DNA of 64,000 bases. It comes from Glycomyces luteolus (GTDB taxonomy: Bacteria > Actinomycetota > Actinomycetes > Mycobacteriales > Micromonosporaceae). Within the stretch, counting starts at the first letter, position 1, and every line of letters begins with the position of its first letter. Made by a program: the position numbers and the translations under genes. Below the pieces are notes generated by a model. The model was not told where the DNA came from and searched no databases. It saw nothing but the letters and a program-made list of their open reading frames with translations. The DNA is taken from contig NZ_JAPZVP010000010.1 in assembly GCF_027622875.1 (NCBI RefSeq), positions 62,001-126,000 on the forward strand. Reading direction: 5' to 3'. Shown here piece by piece: positions 7,477 through 17,095 of this stretch.

Positions 7477-8982
7477 TCAGCAGGCGCAGCCGGGGCCGTC
7501 CTGCTTCGGCAGGGGCTTCTTGCCGATGCTCGGCATGCCGAGACTGACACCGGGGAGCTTGGTGGCCTTGCCCGCGGCCCAGGCGTCGCCCGCCTTGGTC
7601 TTGCGGTGGGTCGATATTTCGCCGTCCGCGACCAGATGGTGCGGGGCGCCGTAGGTGACGACCGTGGTGATGACGTCGCCGGGGCGGACGCCTTCGGCGT
7701 TGCCGGTCGGGTCGGTCTCGCTCGGCGTCACGTTGAAGTGGACGAGGCGGCCGTCGCGGGCGCGGCCGGAGAGGCGGCCGGTGGCGGCGTCCTTGCGGCC
7801 GTCCCCCACGGTGACGAGGACTTCGACCTCGGTGCCCTCGAGTTTGCGGTTCTCCTCCCAGGAGACGCGCTCCTGAAGGGCCACAAGGCGTTCGTAGCGC
7901 TCCTGGACCACGGCCTTCGGGATCTGATCCTCCATCGTCGCGGCCGGGGTGCCGGGGCGGATCGAGTACTGGAAGGTGAAGGCGCTGGAGAAGCGGGCCT
8001 GCTCGACGACGTCGAGGGTGGCCTGGAAGTCCTCCTCGGTCTCGCCGGGGAAGCCGACGATGATGTCGGTGGTGATGGCCGCGTCCGGCATGGCCTCGCG
8101 GACATCGGCGATGATCTGCAGGTACTTCGCGGAGCGGTAGGAGCGGCGCATCTCCTTGAGCACCTTGTCCGAACCGGACTGGAGCGGCATATGGAGCGAG
8201 TGGCAGACGTTCGGGGTCTCGGCCATCGCCGCGATCACGTCGTCGGTGAAGTTCTTCGGGTGCGGGCTGGTGAAGCGCACCCGCTCGAGGCCCTCGATCG
8301 CGCCGCACGCGCGCAGGAGCTTGCCGAACGCGAGCTTGTCGCCGAACTCGACGCCGTAGGTGTTGACGTTCTGGCCCAGCAGGGTCACTTCAGTGACGCC
8401 TTCGTCGACGAGGGCCTGGACCTCGGCGAGGATCTCGCCGGGCCGGCGGTCCTTCTCCTTGCCGCGCAGGCTCGGCACGATGCAGAACGTGCAGGTGTTG
8501 TTGCAGCCCACGGAGATCGAGACCCAACCGGAGTAGTTGGAGTCGCGCTTGGTGGGGAGGGCGGAGGGGAACGTCTCGAGGGTCTCGAGGATCTCGACCT
8601 CGGCCTCCTGGTTGTGGCGGGCGCGTTCCAGGAGCACCGGGAGCGAGCCGATGTTGTGGGTGCCGAACACGGCGTCGACCCAGGGGGCGCGCTTGACGAT
8701 CTCGCCGCGGTCCTTCTGCGCGAGGCAGCCGCCGACGGCGATCTGCATGTCAGGGTTCTCGCGCTTGGCGGGGGCGAGGTGGCTGAGGTTGCCGTAGAGC
8801 TTGTTGTCGGCGTTCTCGCGCACCGCGCAGGTGTTGAACACGACCAGGTCGGGCGCGGCGTCGGCTGCGACGGGCACGTACCCCGCCTCCTCGAGCAGGC
8901 CCCCGATGCGCTCGGAGTCGTGCACGTTCATCTGACAGCCGTACGTCTTCACCTGATACGTCTTCACCGCTTGGTCAACCAC
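7477..8982 (-). CDS. miaB: tRNA-2-methylthio-N6-dimethylallyladenosine synthase
   Basis: A 501-residue methylthiotransferase that adds the 2-methylthio group to i6A37 of tRNAs reading UNN codons. The N-terminal UPF0004 domain supplies three auxiliary-cluster Cys (TYGCQMN at 16, [17 protein letters not shown]). The radical-SAM domain has the CxxxCxxC motif in [16 protein letters not shown], and a C-terminal TRAM domain spans roughly residues 385-455. An actinobacterial-type tail ends in DGPGCAC. Both iron-sulfur sites look intact. The start at [10 protein letters not shown] is followed directly by the conserved VKTYGCQMN. It stands alone between the toxin-antitoxin pair and the aldo/keto reductase, each on the same strand, with a terminator hairpin upstream. 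Confidence 0.97.
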   Translation of the reverse strand: MVDQAVKTYQVKTYGCQMNVHDSERIGGLLEEAGYVPVAADAAPDLVVFNTCAVRENADNKLYGNLSHLAPAKRENPDMQIAVGGCLAQKDRGEIVKRAPWVDAVFGTHNIGSLPVLLERARHNQEAEVEILETLETFPSALPTKRDSNYSGWVSISVGCNNTCTFCIVPSLRGKEKDRRPGEILAEVQALVDEGVTEVTLLGQNVNTYGVEFGDKLAFGKLLRACGAIEGLERVRFTSPHPKNFTDDVIAAMAETPNVCHSLHMPLQSGSDKVLKEMRRSYRSAKYLQIIADVREAMPDAAITTDIIVGFPGETEEDFQATLDVVEQARFSSAFTFQYSIRPGTPAATMEDQIPKAVVQERYERLVALQERVSWEENRKLEGTEVEVLVTVGDGRKDAATGRLSGRARDGRLVHFNVTPSETDPTGNAEGVRPGDVITTVVTYGAPHHLVADGEISTHRKTKAGDAWAAGKATKLPGVSLGMPSIGKKPLPKQDGPGCAC

Positions 8983-9017
8983 ATCCCCCAGGATAGACGC
9001 GAGTCACGTCACAGCCC

Positions 9018-9049
9018 GAGGGCCGGGAACCAGTTGGGTCCCGGCCCTC
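9018..9049 (-). terminator. Terminator of aldo/keto reductase gene
   Basis: GAGGGCCGGGAACC and GGTCCCGGCCCTC form a 13-bp stem with one bulged A and a 5-base loop, just past the reductase stop at 9057. Confidence 0.65.
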
Positions 9050-9056
9050 CCGGGGA

Positions 9057-10103
9057 CTACCGCGCCGCCTTGACGAGCGGCGGGTTGAGGCGGGCGAAGC
9101 CCTCCTGGATCTCGTACGGGTAGTAGGGGTAGGGGGCGGTGCGGGCGCTGGCCTTGTCGAGCCGGGCGACCTGGTCGGCGGTGAGCTCCCAGCCGATCGC
9201 ACCGAGGTTGTCCTGGAGCTGGCGCTCATTGCGGGCGCCGATGATGACGGAGGCGACGGTGGGCCGGCGCAGCAGCCAGTTGAGCGCGATCTGCGGGACC
9301 GTCTTCCCGGTCTCCTCGCTGAGTCCGTCGAGGACGTCGACCACGTCGTAGAGGAGCCCGTCGGCGACCGGCGGGCCCCACTGGGCGGTCTCGTGGAGGC
9401 GGCTGCCTTCGGGGAGCGGCTGCCCGCGGCGGATCTTGCCGGTGAGGCGGCCCCAGCCGAGGGGGCTCCAGACGACCGCGCCGACGCCCTGGTCGTGGGC
9501 GAGCGGCATGAGCTCCCACTCGTAGTCGCGGCCGACGAGCGAGTAGTAGACCTGGTGGGCCGCATAGCGGGTCCAGCCGTGGGCGTCGGCGGCGGCGAGG
9601 GACTTCATGAGCTGCCAGCCAGCGAAGTTCGAGACGCCGATGTAGCGGAGCTTGCCGGCGCGGACGAGGCCGTCGAGGGCGCTCACCGTCTCCTCGACGG
9701 GAGTGCCGGCGTCGAAGGCGTGGAGTTGGAAGAGGTCGATGTAGTCGGTGTCGAGCCGCTTGAGCGCGGCCTCGACAGAGGTGATGAGCCGGGCGCGGCC
9801 GGTGCCCGCGTCCTGCGGGCCCTCCCCCATCGGCAGCGCGGCCTTGGTCGAGATGAGGGCCTTGTCCCTGCGGCCCTTGAGTGCCTGACCGAGGACGCGT
9901 TCGGATTCGCCGTCGGAGTAGACGTCGGCCGAGTCGAACATGGTGACGCCCGCGTCGATGGCCATGTCGACCATACGGCGGGCCTGGTCGGTGTCGGTGT
10001 CGCCCCAGGCGCTGAAGAGCGGGCCGCGCCCTCCGAAGGTGCCCGCGCCGAAGCTGAGGGCGGGGACGTGGAGGCCTGAGGCACCGAGCCTGCGGTATTC
10101 CAT
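9057..10103 (-). CDS. Aldo/keto reductase
   Basis: A 348-residue NADPH-dependent reductase of the AKR (beta/alpha)8 fold. The Asp-Tyr-Lys-His tetrad is recognisable: Asp and Tyr in MFDSADVYSDG, Lys in LISTKAAL and His in LFQLHAFD. Late coenzyme-binding motifs include VIIGARNERQLQDNLGA. It resembles the AKR11/12-like proteins common in actinobacteria that reduce aldehydes or sugars; the natural substrate is unknown. It is divergent from a TetR gene with a 91-base shared promoter region containing repeated TAACG/CGTTA elements, so it is very likely the TetR target. Length and N-terminus (MEYRRLGASGLHVP) match the family. Confidence 0.93.
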   Translation of the reverse strand: MEYRRLGASGLHVPALSFGAGTFGGRGPLFSAWGDTDTDQARRMVDMAIDAGVTMFDSADVYSDGESERVLGQALKGRRDKALISTKAALPMGEGPQDAGTGRARLITSVEAALKRLDTDYIDLFQLHAFDAGTPVEETVSALDGLVRAGKLRYIGVSNFAGWQLMKSLAAADAHGWTRYAAHQVYYSLVGRDYEWELMPLAHDQGVGAVVWSPLGWGRLTGKIRRGQPLPEGSRLHETAQWGPPVADGLLYDVVDVLDGLSEETGKTVPQIALNWLLRRPTVASVIIGARNERQLQDNLGAIGWELTADQVARLDKASARTAPYPYYPYEIQEGFARLNPPLVKAAR

Positions 10104-10126
10104 GACGGTTCCCTTCTAAAAGGTTC

Positions 10127-10195
10127 TAACGTTCCGTTAAGATCTTCGACTAAGCTAGCCCACGAACCACCTTTAACGCAACTGGAGTTCCGTTA
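10127..10195. promoter_or_regulatory. TetR operator region between AKR and tetR
   Basis: TAACG-TTC-CGTTA (10127-10139) is a perfect inverted repeat. The same half-sites recur as TAACG (10174-10178) and CGTTA (10191-10195), and the 9-mer GTTCCGTTA occurs twice (10131-10139 and 10187-10195), the second touching the tetR start codon. This fits a regulator repressing both divergent promoters. Confidence 0.6.
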
Positions 10196-10806
10196 TGAGT
10201 GACGAGCGCCCCGAACCCGGCACCGTCAGGCCCGGCGGTCGGACCGCGAAGGTCCGGGAAGCCGTCCTCCGCGCCGCCGGAGACGCCCTCGCCGAGGACG
10301 GCTTCGACCGGCTCGACCTGGCCGAGATCGCCCGCCGGGCCGGTGTCGGCAAGACGACGGTGTACCGGCGCTGGGGCACCGTGCCCGGACTCGTGGCCGA
10401 CCTGCTGACCGAGATGGCCGAAGACTCCCTGCCCCGCACCGAGACCGGCACGCTCCTGGGCGACCTCACCGCGCAGGCCCGGCTCGTGCAGTCCACATTG
10501 AGCGATGCTCGGCAAGGCCCCCTCTTCAGGGCCCTCATCACGGCCGCCGCCTGCGACCCGCAGACCGCCGACGCCCTGCACCGCTTCTACCGCATCCGCA
10601 CCGAGGAATGGGCGCCCTGCGTCACGGCCGCGATCGAACGCGGCGAGATCCCCGAAGGCACCTCCCCTGCCGAACTCATCAGCGCCGTTTCAGCGCCGCT
10701 CTACTACCGCCTCCTCATCACCGGCACCCCAATAGACCAGCCCGCCGCCGACCGCGCCGCACAAGCAGCCGTGACCGCAGCAAAGGCAGGAGCCTTCATC
10801 GCCTGA
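10195..10806 (+). CDS. TetR/AcrR-family transcriptional repressor
   Basis: A 203-residue TetR-type regulator. The N-terminal helix-turn-helix lies within residues 18-65 (REAVLRAAGDALAEDGFDRL, then IARRAGVGKTTVYRRWG). The C-terminal ligand domain resembles the TetR_C_11-like class with a PLYYRLLITG helix near the end. Start ATG 10195 has a GGAG seven bases upstream. The gene is transcribed away from the aldo/keto reductase, and inverted repeats overlap both promoters, so it probably represses itself and that reductase until a small molecule, perhaps a reductase substrate, binds. Confidence 0.93.
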   Translation: MSDERPEPGTVRPGGRTAKVREAVLRAAGDALAEDGFDRLDLAEIARRAGVGKTTVYRRWGTVPGLVADLLTEMAEDSLPRTETGTLLGDLTAQARLVQSTLSDARQGPLFRALITAAACDPQTADALHRFYRIRTEEWAPCVTAAIERGEIPEGTSPAELISAVSAPLYYRLLITGTPIDQPAADRAAQAAVTAAKAGAFIA

Positions 10807-10869
10807 CGCAGGACCCACCACGCGAAGCCCGACCAGACCGGGAGGGCGACTGGACGCTAAGCGTTGGCG

Positions 10870-10992
10870 GCCTTCCGCATCGATGAGGGCGAACTTAGAG
10901 CGGGCAGCGACGAAGAGGTCCCATACTGCCTGGGCCGGACTTCGACCGCCTGGCCCGGATCGGTCGAGGTTCAATCGGGCAGCGACAAAGAG
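10870..10992 (-). repeat. Left array: two 75-bp degenerate repeats flanking the HNH gene
   Basis: Read on the minus strand, two units begin at 10987 and 10912 (spacing exactly 75) with TGTCGCTGCCCGATTGAACC and CGTCGCTGCCCGCTCTAAG. The first unit also shares internal blocks with the right-hand array (ATCCGGGC, CCGGCCCA, ATGGGACCTC). The array is inverted relative to the seven-unit array on the other side of the gene. Confidence 0.85.
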
Positions 10993-11105
10993 GTCTGAGT
11001 GAGGCGCGGGTGTGCAGTGCGGCCGCCAGGCAGCGCGCGCATCGCCCTGATTACCCTGCGCCGCAGAGGGTCCGACGCTGCCCATGAATGTCCCTCATGG
11101 AATGT

Positions 11106-11148
11106 TCACTCCTTTGAGTGATGACACCGATGCACTCACCTGTCATCA
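11106..11148 (+). promoter_or_regulatory. Nested inverted repeats upstream of the HNH gene
   Basis: TCACTC-CTTT-GAGTGA (11106-11121) overlaps a second perfect repeat TGATGACA-N14-TGTCATCA (11119-11148). They lie 70-110 bases upstream of the HNH gene start, in an AT-richer stretch, and look like operators or a structured leader. The rest of 10993-11105 shows nothing else. Confidence 0.5.
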
Positions 11149-11216
11149 TTGAAGTACGAACAAGGAAGTGAAAACAGTCAGACCATTCGAGAACAGCGGA
11201 AGGAGGCGAGCCCCCG

Positions 11217-12878
11217 ATGAGCAGCTGCACCACCACCCCAGGTTCCGAACGCGCAGCCGCCATCCGCACCGCTCTCGATGACGCCGCCTCTTTGATCAAC
11301 GCCCAGCACGCCCAGGTCCTGTCTGCGGTGATCGAGATGAAGGAAGCCAACCTCCACCGCTCCGCGTTCGGGTTCTCCGCCCTGCGGGATCTGTTGGTCT
11401 CCCAGTTCGACTTCCACAACCGCACCGCCGCTGACATCGCCGCCATCGCCCGCCTCTCGGGGAAGTTCCGTCTCCTGGCAACGGCGGCAACGACAGGGAA
11501 AGCCCGGATCGACCAGGTCGCCTACGCCGTCCGCCAGCTCGAGCAGACCCCCGCGATGCGCCTGTTCGCCCGCACCCCCTTCAAGACCCCCGTGGCCTCT
11601 CCGTTCGACGCCTCGGTGGTGTGTGCGACTCCGGAGGCCATGGTCGCCCAGTACTGCCAGCACGCCTCCTTCAACGAGCTCAGGCGGCACCTCGATGAGC
11701 TGTGGGCCTCGATCGCCGACGAAGCCGAACTCTTCGACGAACTGGGCGAGCAGTCCATGCAGCGCCTCGAACTCACCCCGCAGGCCAACGGCATGTGGGC
11801 CCTGGAAGGCACCCTCTGCGAGGCCACCGGGCGGCTGCTCGACAAGTACCTCAAGACCGCCTGCCCGCCCCCGCGCCAGGAGGACCAGGAGAGCGAGGAC
11901 GAGGGCGGCCTCCTGCCAGCGCAGGCGAACCGGCACGCCGAGGCCTTCCACCAGCTCCTCGCCGGGTACGGGTCCTCCCCGCAGGCCGCCACACGCCACG
12001 GTCACACGGCCACTCTTGACCTCGTGGTGGACATCGAGACCCTGCAGGGCACGGACACCGGCCGCCTGCCCCTCCTCGAAGGCCAACCCATCTCGGTCGC
12101 CCGCGCCCGCCTCCTCGCCTGCGAAGCCGCCATCATCCCCTCGGTGTTCAACTACGCCACCGGGGAAGCGGTCGAACTGGGCCGGGCTGAGCGCCTGCCG
12201 AACGCGGCCCTGCGCCGCAAGCTCGAACTCGAGCAACCGGAAGGGTGCGCTTGGTCCGGCTGCGACCGGCCGGTGGCGTGGACTGAGGCGCACCACCTCC
12301 AGCATTGGGCCGACGGCGGCCCGACAGTCGCTGAGAACCTGATCCTGCTGTGCAGGTTCCATCACGGCCGCATCCACACCCCGGGCTGGAGCGTGGAGAA
12401 GACCGGCCCCGGCCAAGCGGTCATCACCCACCACGACGGCCACGAGCCCAGCGACACCCAAAGCGCCCCCGTCGAGGCATCGGCCGGGTGCGGCTGCTCG
12501 GACTGGCGCACTGATGCCGACATGGATGCCGAGAACGAGGGCACCGAATGGGATGTCTTCCCGACCGGGCTCTACCGGACCGAATGGTCCGAGGCCATGA
12601 AGCCCGACCTGGACGCCCTCACCGAAGCCATCGAAAGGGAGCGGTGCCTGGCGGCTATCAAGGCAGCCCGGGCTCAATGCCGAGAGAAGTTCACCGCCAC
12701 CACAACACCGCCCTCCCCGCTACCGGTCTTAGGCTGCCCCAGTGGGCGACCGCTGGGGGGAAAGCGCCGCAATCATCAAGCAGCGCAGCCCGACCCGCAT
12801 GGGTCCGGGCCGGCCCCTCAGCATGCCCGGGGCCGGAATCCGGCCCCGCCTCACACCCTCCTGTCGCTACCCGCTTGA
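11217..12878 (+). CDS. DUF222-HNH endonuclease (13E12 repeat family)
   Basis: A 553-residue protein. Residues 1-250 match the DUF222 helical domain that defines the mycobacterial 13E12 family. A zinc-finger HNH nuclease follows at about 340-390: CAWSGCDRP supplies two Cys, TEAHHLQHWADGG the catalytic His pair, AENLILLCRFHHGRIH the Asn, Cys and final His pair. HNH enzymes cut DNA; in M. tuberculosis such genes sit in multicopy REP13E12 elements used as prophage attachment sites. The start has GGAGG ten bases upstream. The protein's last seven codons and stop lie inside the first unit of the right repeat array. The nuclease is intact, so homing or mobile behaviour is plausible; cellular role unknown. 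Confidence 0.92.
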   Translation: MSSCTTTPGSERAAAIRTALDDAASLINAQHAQVLSAVIEMKEANLHRSAFGFSALRDLLVSQFDFHNRTAADIAAIARLSGKFRLLATAATTGKARIDQVAYAVRQLEQTPAMRLFARTPFKTPVASPFDASVVCATPEAMVAQYCQHASFNELRRHLDELWASIADEAELFDELGEQSMQRLELTPQANGMWALEGTLCEATGRLLDKYLKTACPPPRQEDQESEDEGGLLPAQANRHAEAFHQLLAGYGSSPQAATRHGHTATLDLVVDIETLQGTDTGRLPLLEGQPISVARARLLACEAAIIPSVFNYATGEAVELGRAERLPNAALRRKLELEQPEGCAWSGCDRPVAWTEAHHLQHWADGGPTVAENLILLCRFHHGRIHTPGWSVEKTGPGQAVITHHDGHEPSDTQSAPVEASAGCGCSDWRTDADMDAENEGTEWDVFPTGLYRTEWSEAMKPDLDALTEAIERERCLAAIKAARAQCREKFTATTTPPSPLPVLGCPSGRPLGGKRRNHQAAQPDPHGSGPAPQHARGRNPAPPHTLLSLPA

Positions 12879-13380
12879 ACCGCAACCCAATCCGGGCGGA
12901 GAGCCGAGGACCGGCCCAAGCGCAATGGGACCTCGTTGTCGCTGCCCGCTTGAACCGCAGGTTTCCCCGCACAGGGCAGCCGATGATCCTCCCCGAGAAC
13001 GCTCCGACCTCTGTCGCTGCCCGATTGAACGCCAACCCGATCGAACCGCCACCCGCTCCAACCGGGGAGCCGAGAACGGGCCCGAGCAGAATGGGGCCTC
13101 GTTGTCGATGCCCGGTTGAACCGCAGACACCTCCCACCGGGCAGCCGATGATCCGCCCCGAGGACGATCAGACCTCTATATCGCTGCCCGCTCGAACCAG
13201 GACCGAATCGTGCCGGATCGCCGAAGGCCGACCAGGGTTGCATCCTGCCTCGTTGTCGCTGCCCTATCGATCCCAAACCTGATCGGGCCGGAAAGCCGTA
13301 CAACGACCCCGGCCCCACTGCCACCGCGTTGTCGCTGTCCGCCGAAGCCCTGACCAGGTCGGGCAAACCGCGCAAGCTCG
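12862..13380 (+). repeat. Right array: seven degenerate repeats, ~75-bp period
   Basis: Units start with TGTCGCTGCCCGNTTGAACC-like sequence at 12862, 12937, 13012, 13103, 13179, 13254 and 13330, so spacings are 75, 75, 91, 76, 75 and 76. Units 1 and 3 resemble each other, as do 2 and 4 (GGGCAGCCGATGATCC shared), giving an A-B-A-B order; units 5-7 decay progressively. Unit 1 supplies the stop codon of the HNH gene. The left array has the same unit in the opposite orientation. The stretch 12879-13398 holds nothing else convincing; open frames across it exist because 75 is a multiple of three. Confidence 0.9.
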
Positions 13381-13398
13381 GAAGTCGGCAAAGCAGAA

Positions 13399-13427
13399 GG
13401 CCGGGGACCGCAACGCGGTTCCCGGCC
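13399..13427 (-). terminator. Terminator of ilvBNC operon
   Basis: GGCCGGGGACCGC-AAC-GCGGTTCCCGGCC, a 13-bp stem with a 3-base loop, lies 29 bases past the ilvC stop and is followed on the minus strand by a T-rich TTCTGCTTT. Confidence 0.75.
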
Positions 13428-13455
13428 TCTTAGATCTGCTCAGATCTGTTGAGAC

Positions 13456-14481
<1,026 letters not shown>

Positions 14482-14484
14482 TTA

Positions 14485-15005
14485 CTAGCTATTCGGAGAG
14501 ACGTAGCGCGACAGCGACGCCATCGACTTGGCGCCGCGCCCGAGCGCGACCGTCCCCGACTGGACGAGCTCCTTGATCCCGAACGGCTCGAGGACTTCCA
14601 GGAACGCCTCGATCTTGTCGGAGTTCCCGGTGACCTCGAAAGTGACCGTATCGGGTGTGACGTCGACCGAGCGGGCTTTGAACAACTCGGCGGCGGCGAT
14701 CACCTGGCCGCGGGTGGCGGCGTCGGCGCGGACCTTCACCAGCAGCAGTTCGCGCTGCACGGAGGAGCCCGCTTCCAGTTCCACGATCTTCAGGACGTGG
14801 ATGAGCTTGTTGAGCTGCTTGGTGACCTGCTCCAGCGAGCCCGCCTCGACGTCCACCACGATGGTGATGCGGCTGACGCCGGGGTGCTCGGTCTCGCCGA
14901 CGGCGAGGGAGTCGATGTTGAATCCGCGCCTGGAGAACAGCGCGGCGACGCGGGCGAGGACGCCCGGCTTGTTCTCGACGAGGACCGACAGCGTGTGCGT
15001 ACTCA

Positions 15006-15006
<1 letters not shown>
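14485..15006 (-). CDS. ilvN: Acetolactate synthase small (regulatory) subunit
   Basis: A 173-residue regulatory subunit of acetohydroxyacid synthase. The N-terminal ACT domain (THTLSVLVENKPGVLARVAA, then FSRRGFNIDSLAVG) binds the feedback inhibitor valine, and the C-terminal domain (ELLLVKVRAD, DVTPDTVTFEVTGNSDKIEA) is typical of the IlvH/IlvN family. The ATG shares one base with the ilvB stop (TGATG), so the subunits are translationally coupled. It activates the catalytic subunit and confers allostery. Confidence 0.97.
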
Positions 15007-16865
<1,859 letters not shown>

Positions 16866-16924
16866 GTCCTTCGTCCAATAGGGAGATGTGGCTGGTTCGA
16901 CATGTGGCGTCGTTCCCCGGGCAG

Positions 16925-16958
16925 AAAAAATCGCCCGCGTGCTAGACGCACGGGGCGA
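16925..16958 (-). terminator. Attenuator terminator in ilvB leader
   Basis: On the minus strand TCGCCCCGTGC, loop GTCTA, GCACG, one bulged C, GGGCGA and then TTTTTT form a textbook intrinsic terminator about 60 bases upstream of ilvB and 27 bases after the leader peptide stop codon. Confidence 0.88.
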
Positions 16959-16985
16959 GCGCACCGTCGGAGAACGACGGTGCGC
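16959..16985 (-). promoter_or_regulatory. Pause hairpin of ilvB attenuator
   Basis: A perfect 11-bp stem GCGCACCGTCG / CGACGGTGCGC with a 5-base loop starts at the stop codon of the leader peptide and abuts the terminator hairpin. It is placed to pause polymerase while the ribosome reads the Leu-Val-Val-Val-Leu-Ile codons. Confidence 0.75.
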
Positions 16986-17059
16986 TAGATAAGTACTACG
17001 ACGAGCGGCCGCGCGGCGGGCGCGGTCGCGATGCTCTGGTCGTAGTTCTGCTTCGGCAC
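16985..17059 (-). CDS. ilvB leader peptide (24 residues, branched-chain attenuation)
   Basis: GTG 17059 opens a 24-codon frame ending in codons for R-P-L-V-V-V-L-I and then TAG (16985-16987). Five Val/Leu codons plus Ile directly before the stop are the signature of branched-chain amino acid attenuation: ribosome stalling at low Leu/Val/Ile charging would prevent the downstream terminator. The predicted transcription start from the promoter at 17067-17095 falls within a base or two of this GTG, so the leader would be translated from a leaderless mRNA. A leader peptide formed without a ribosome-binding site has been reported for ilvBNC of Corynebacterium glutamicum. Confidence 0.85.
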   Translation of the reverse strand: MPKQNYDQSIATAPAARPLVVVLI

Positions 17060-17066
17060 GCTCCCC

Positions 17067-17095
17067 AGGATGCCTGATTCCGGCCCGTGAGTCAA
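17067..17095 (-). promoter_or_regulatory. ilvB operon promoter
   Basis: TTGACT (17090-17095), a 17-base spacer and CATCCT (17067-17072). The -35 box includes the stop codon of the upstream GGDEF-EAL gene. The predicted start is at about 17059-17060, the first base of the leader GTG. Confidence 0.7.

Noticed and set aside
12548-13282. 244-codon plus-strand frame running from the HNH gene into the repeats
   Set aside because: It overlaps the real HNH frame, has no ribosome site and its second half is just the repeats, whose period is a multiple of three.
12862-13380. The regularly spaced repeats look at first like a CRISPR array
   Set aside because: Units are 75 bp, degenerate along their whole length, without a short exact repeat alternating with unique spacers, and no cas genes are in the window.
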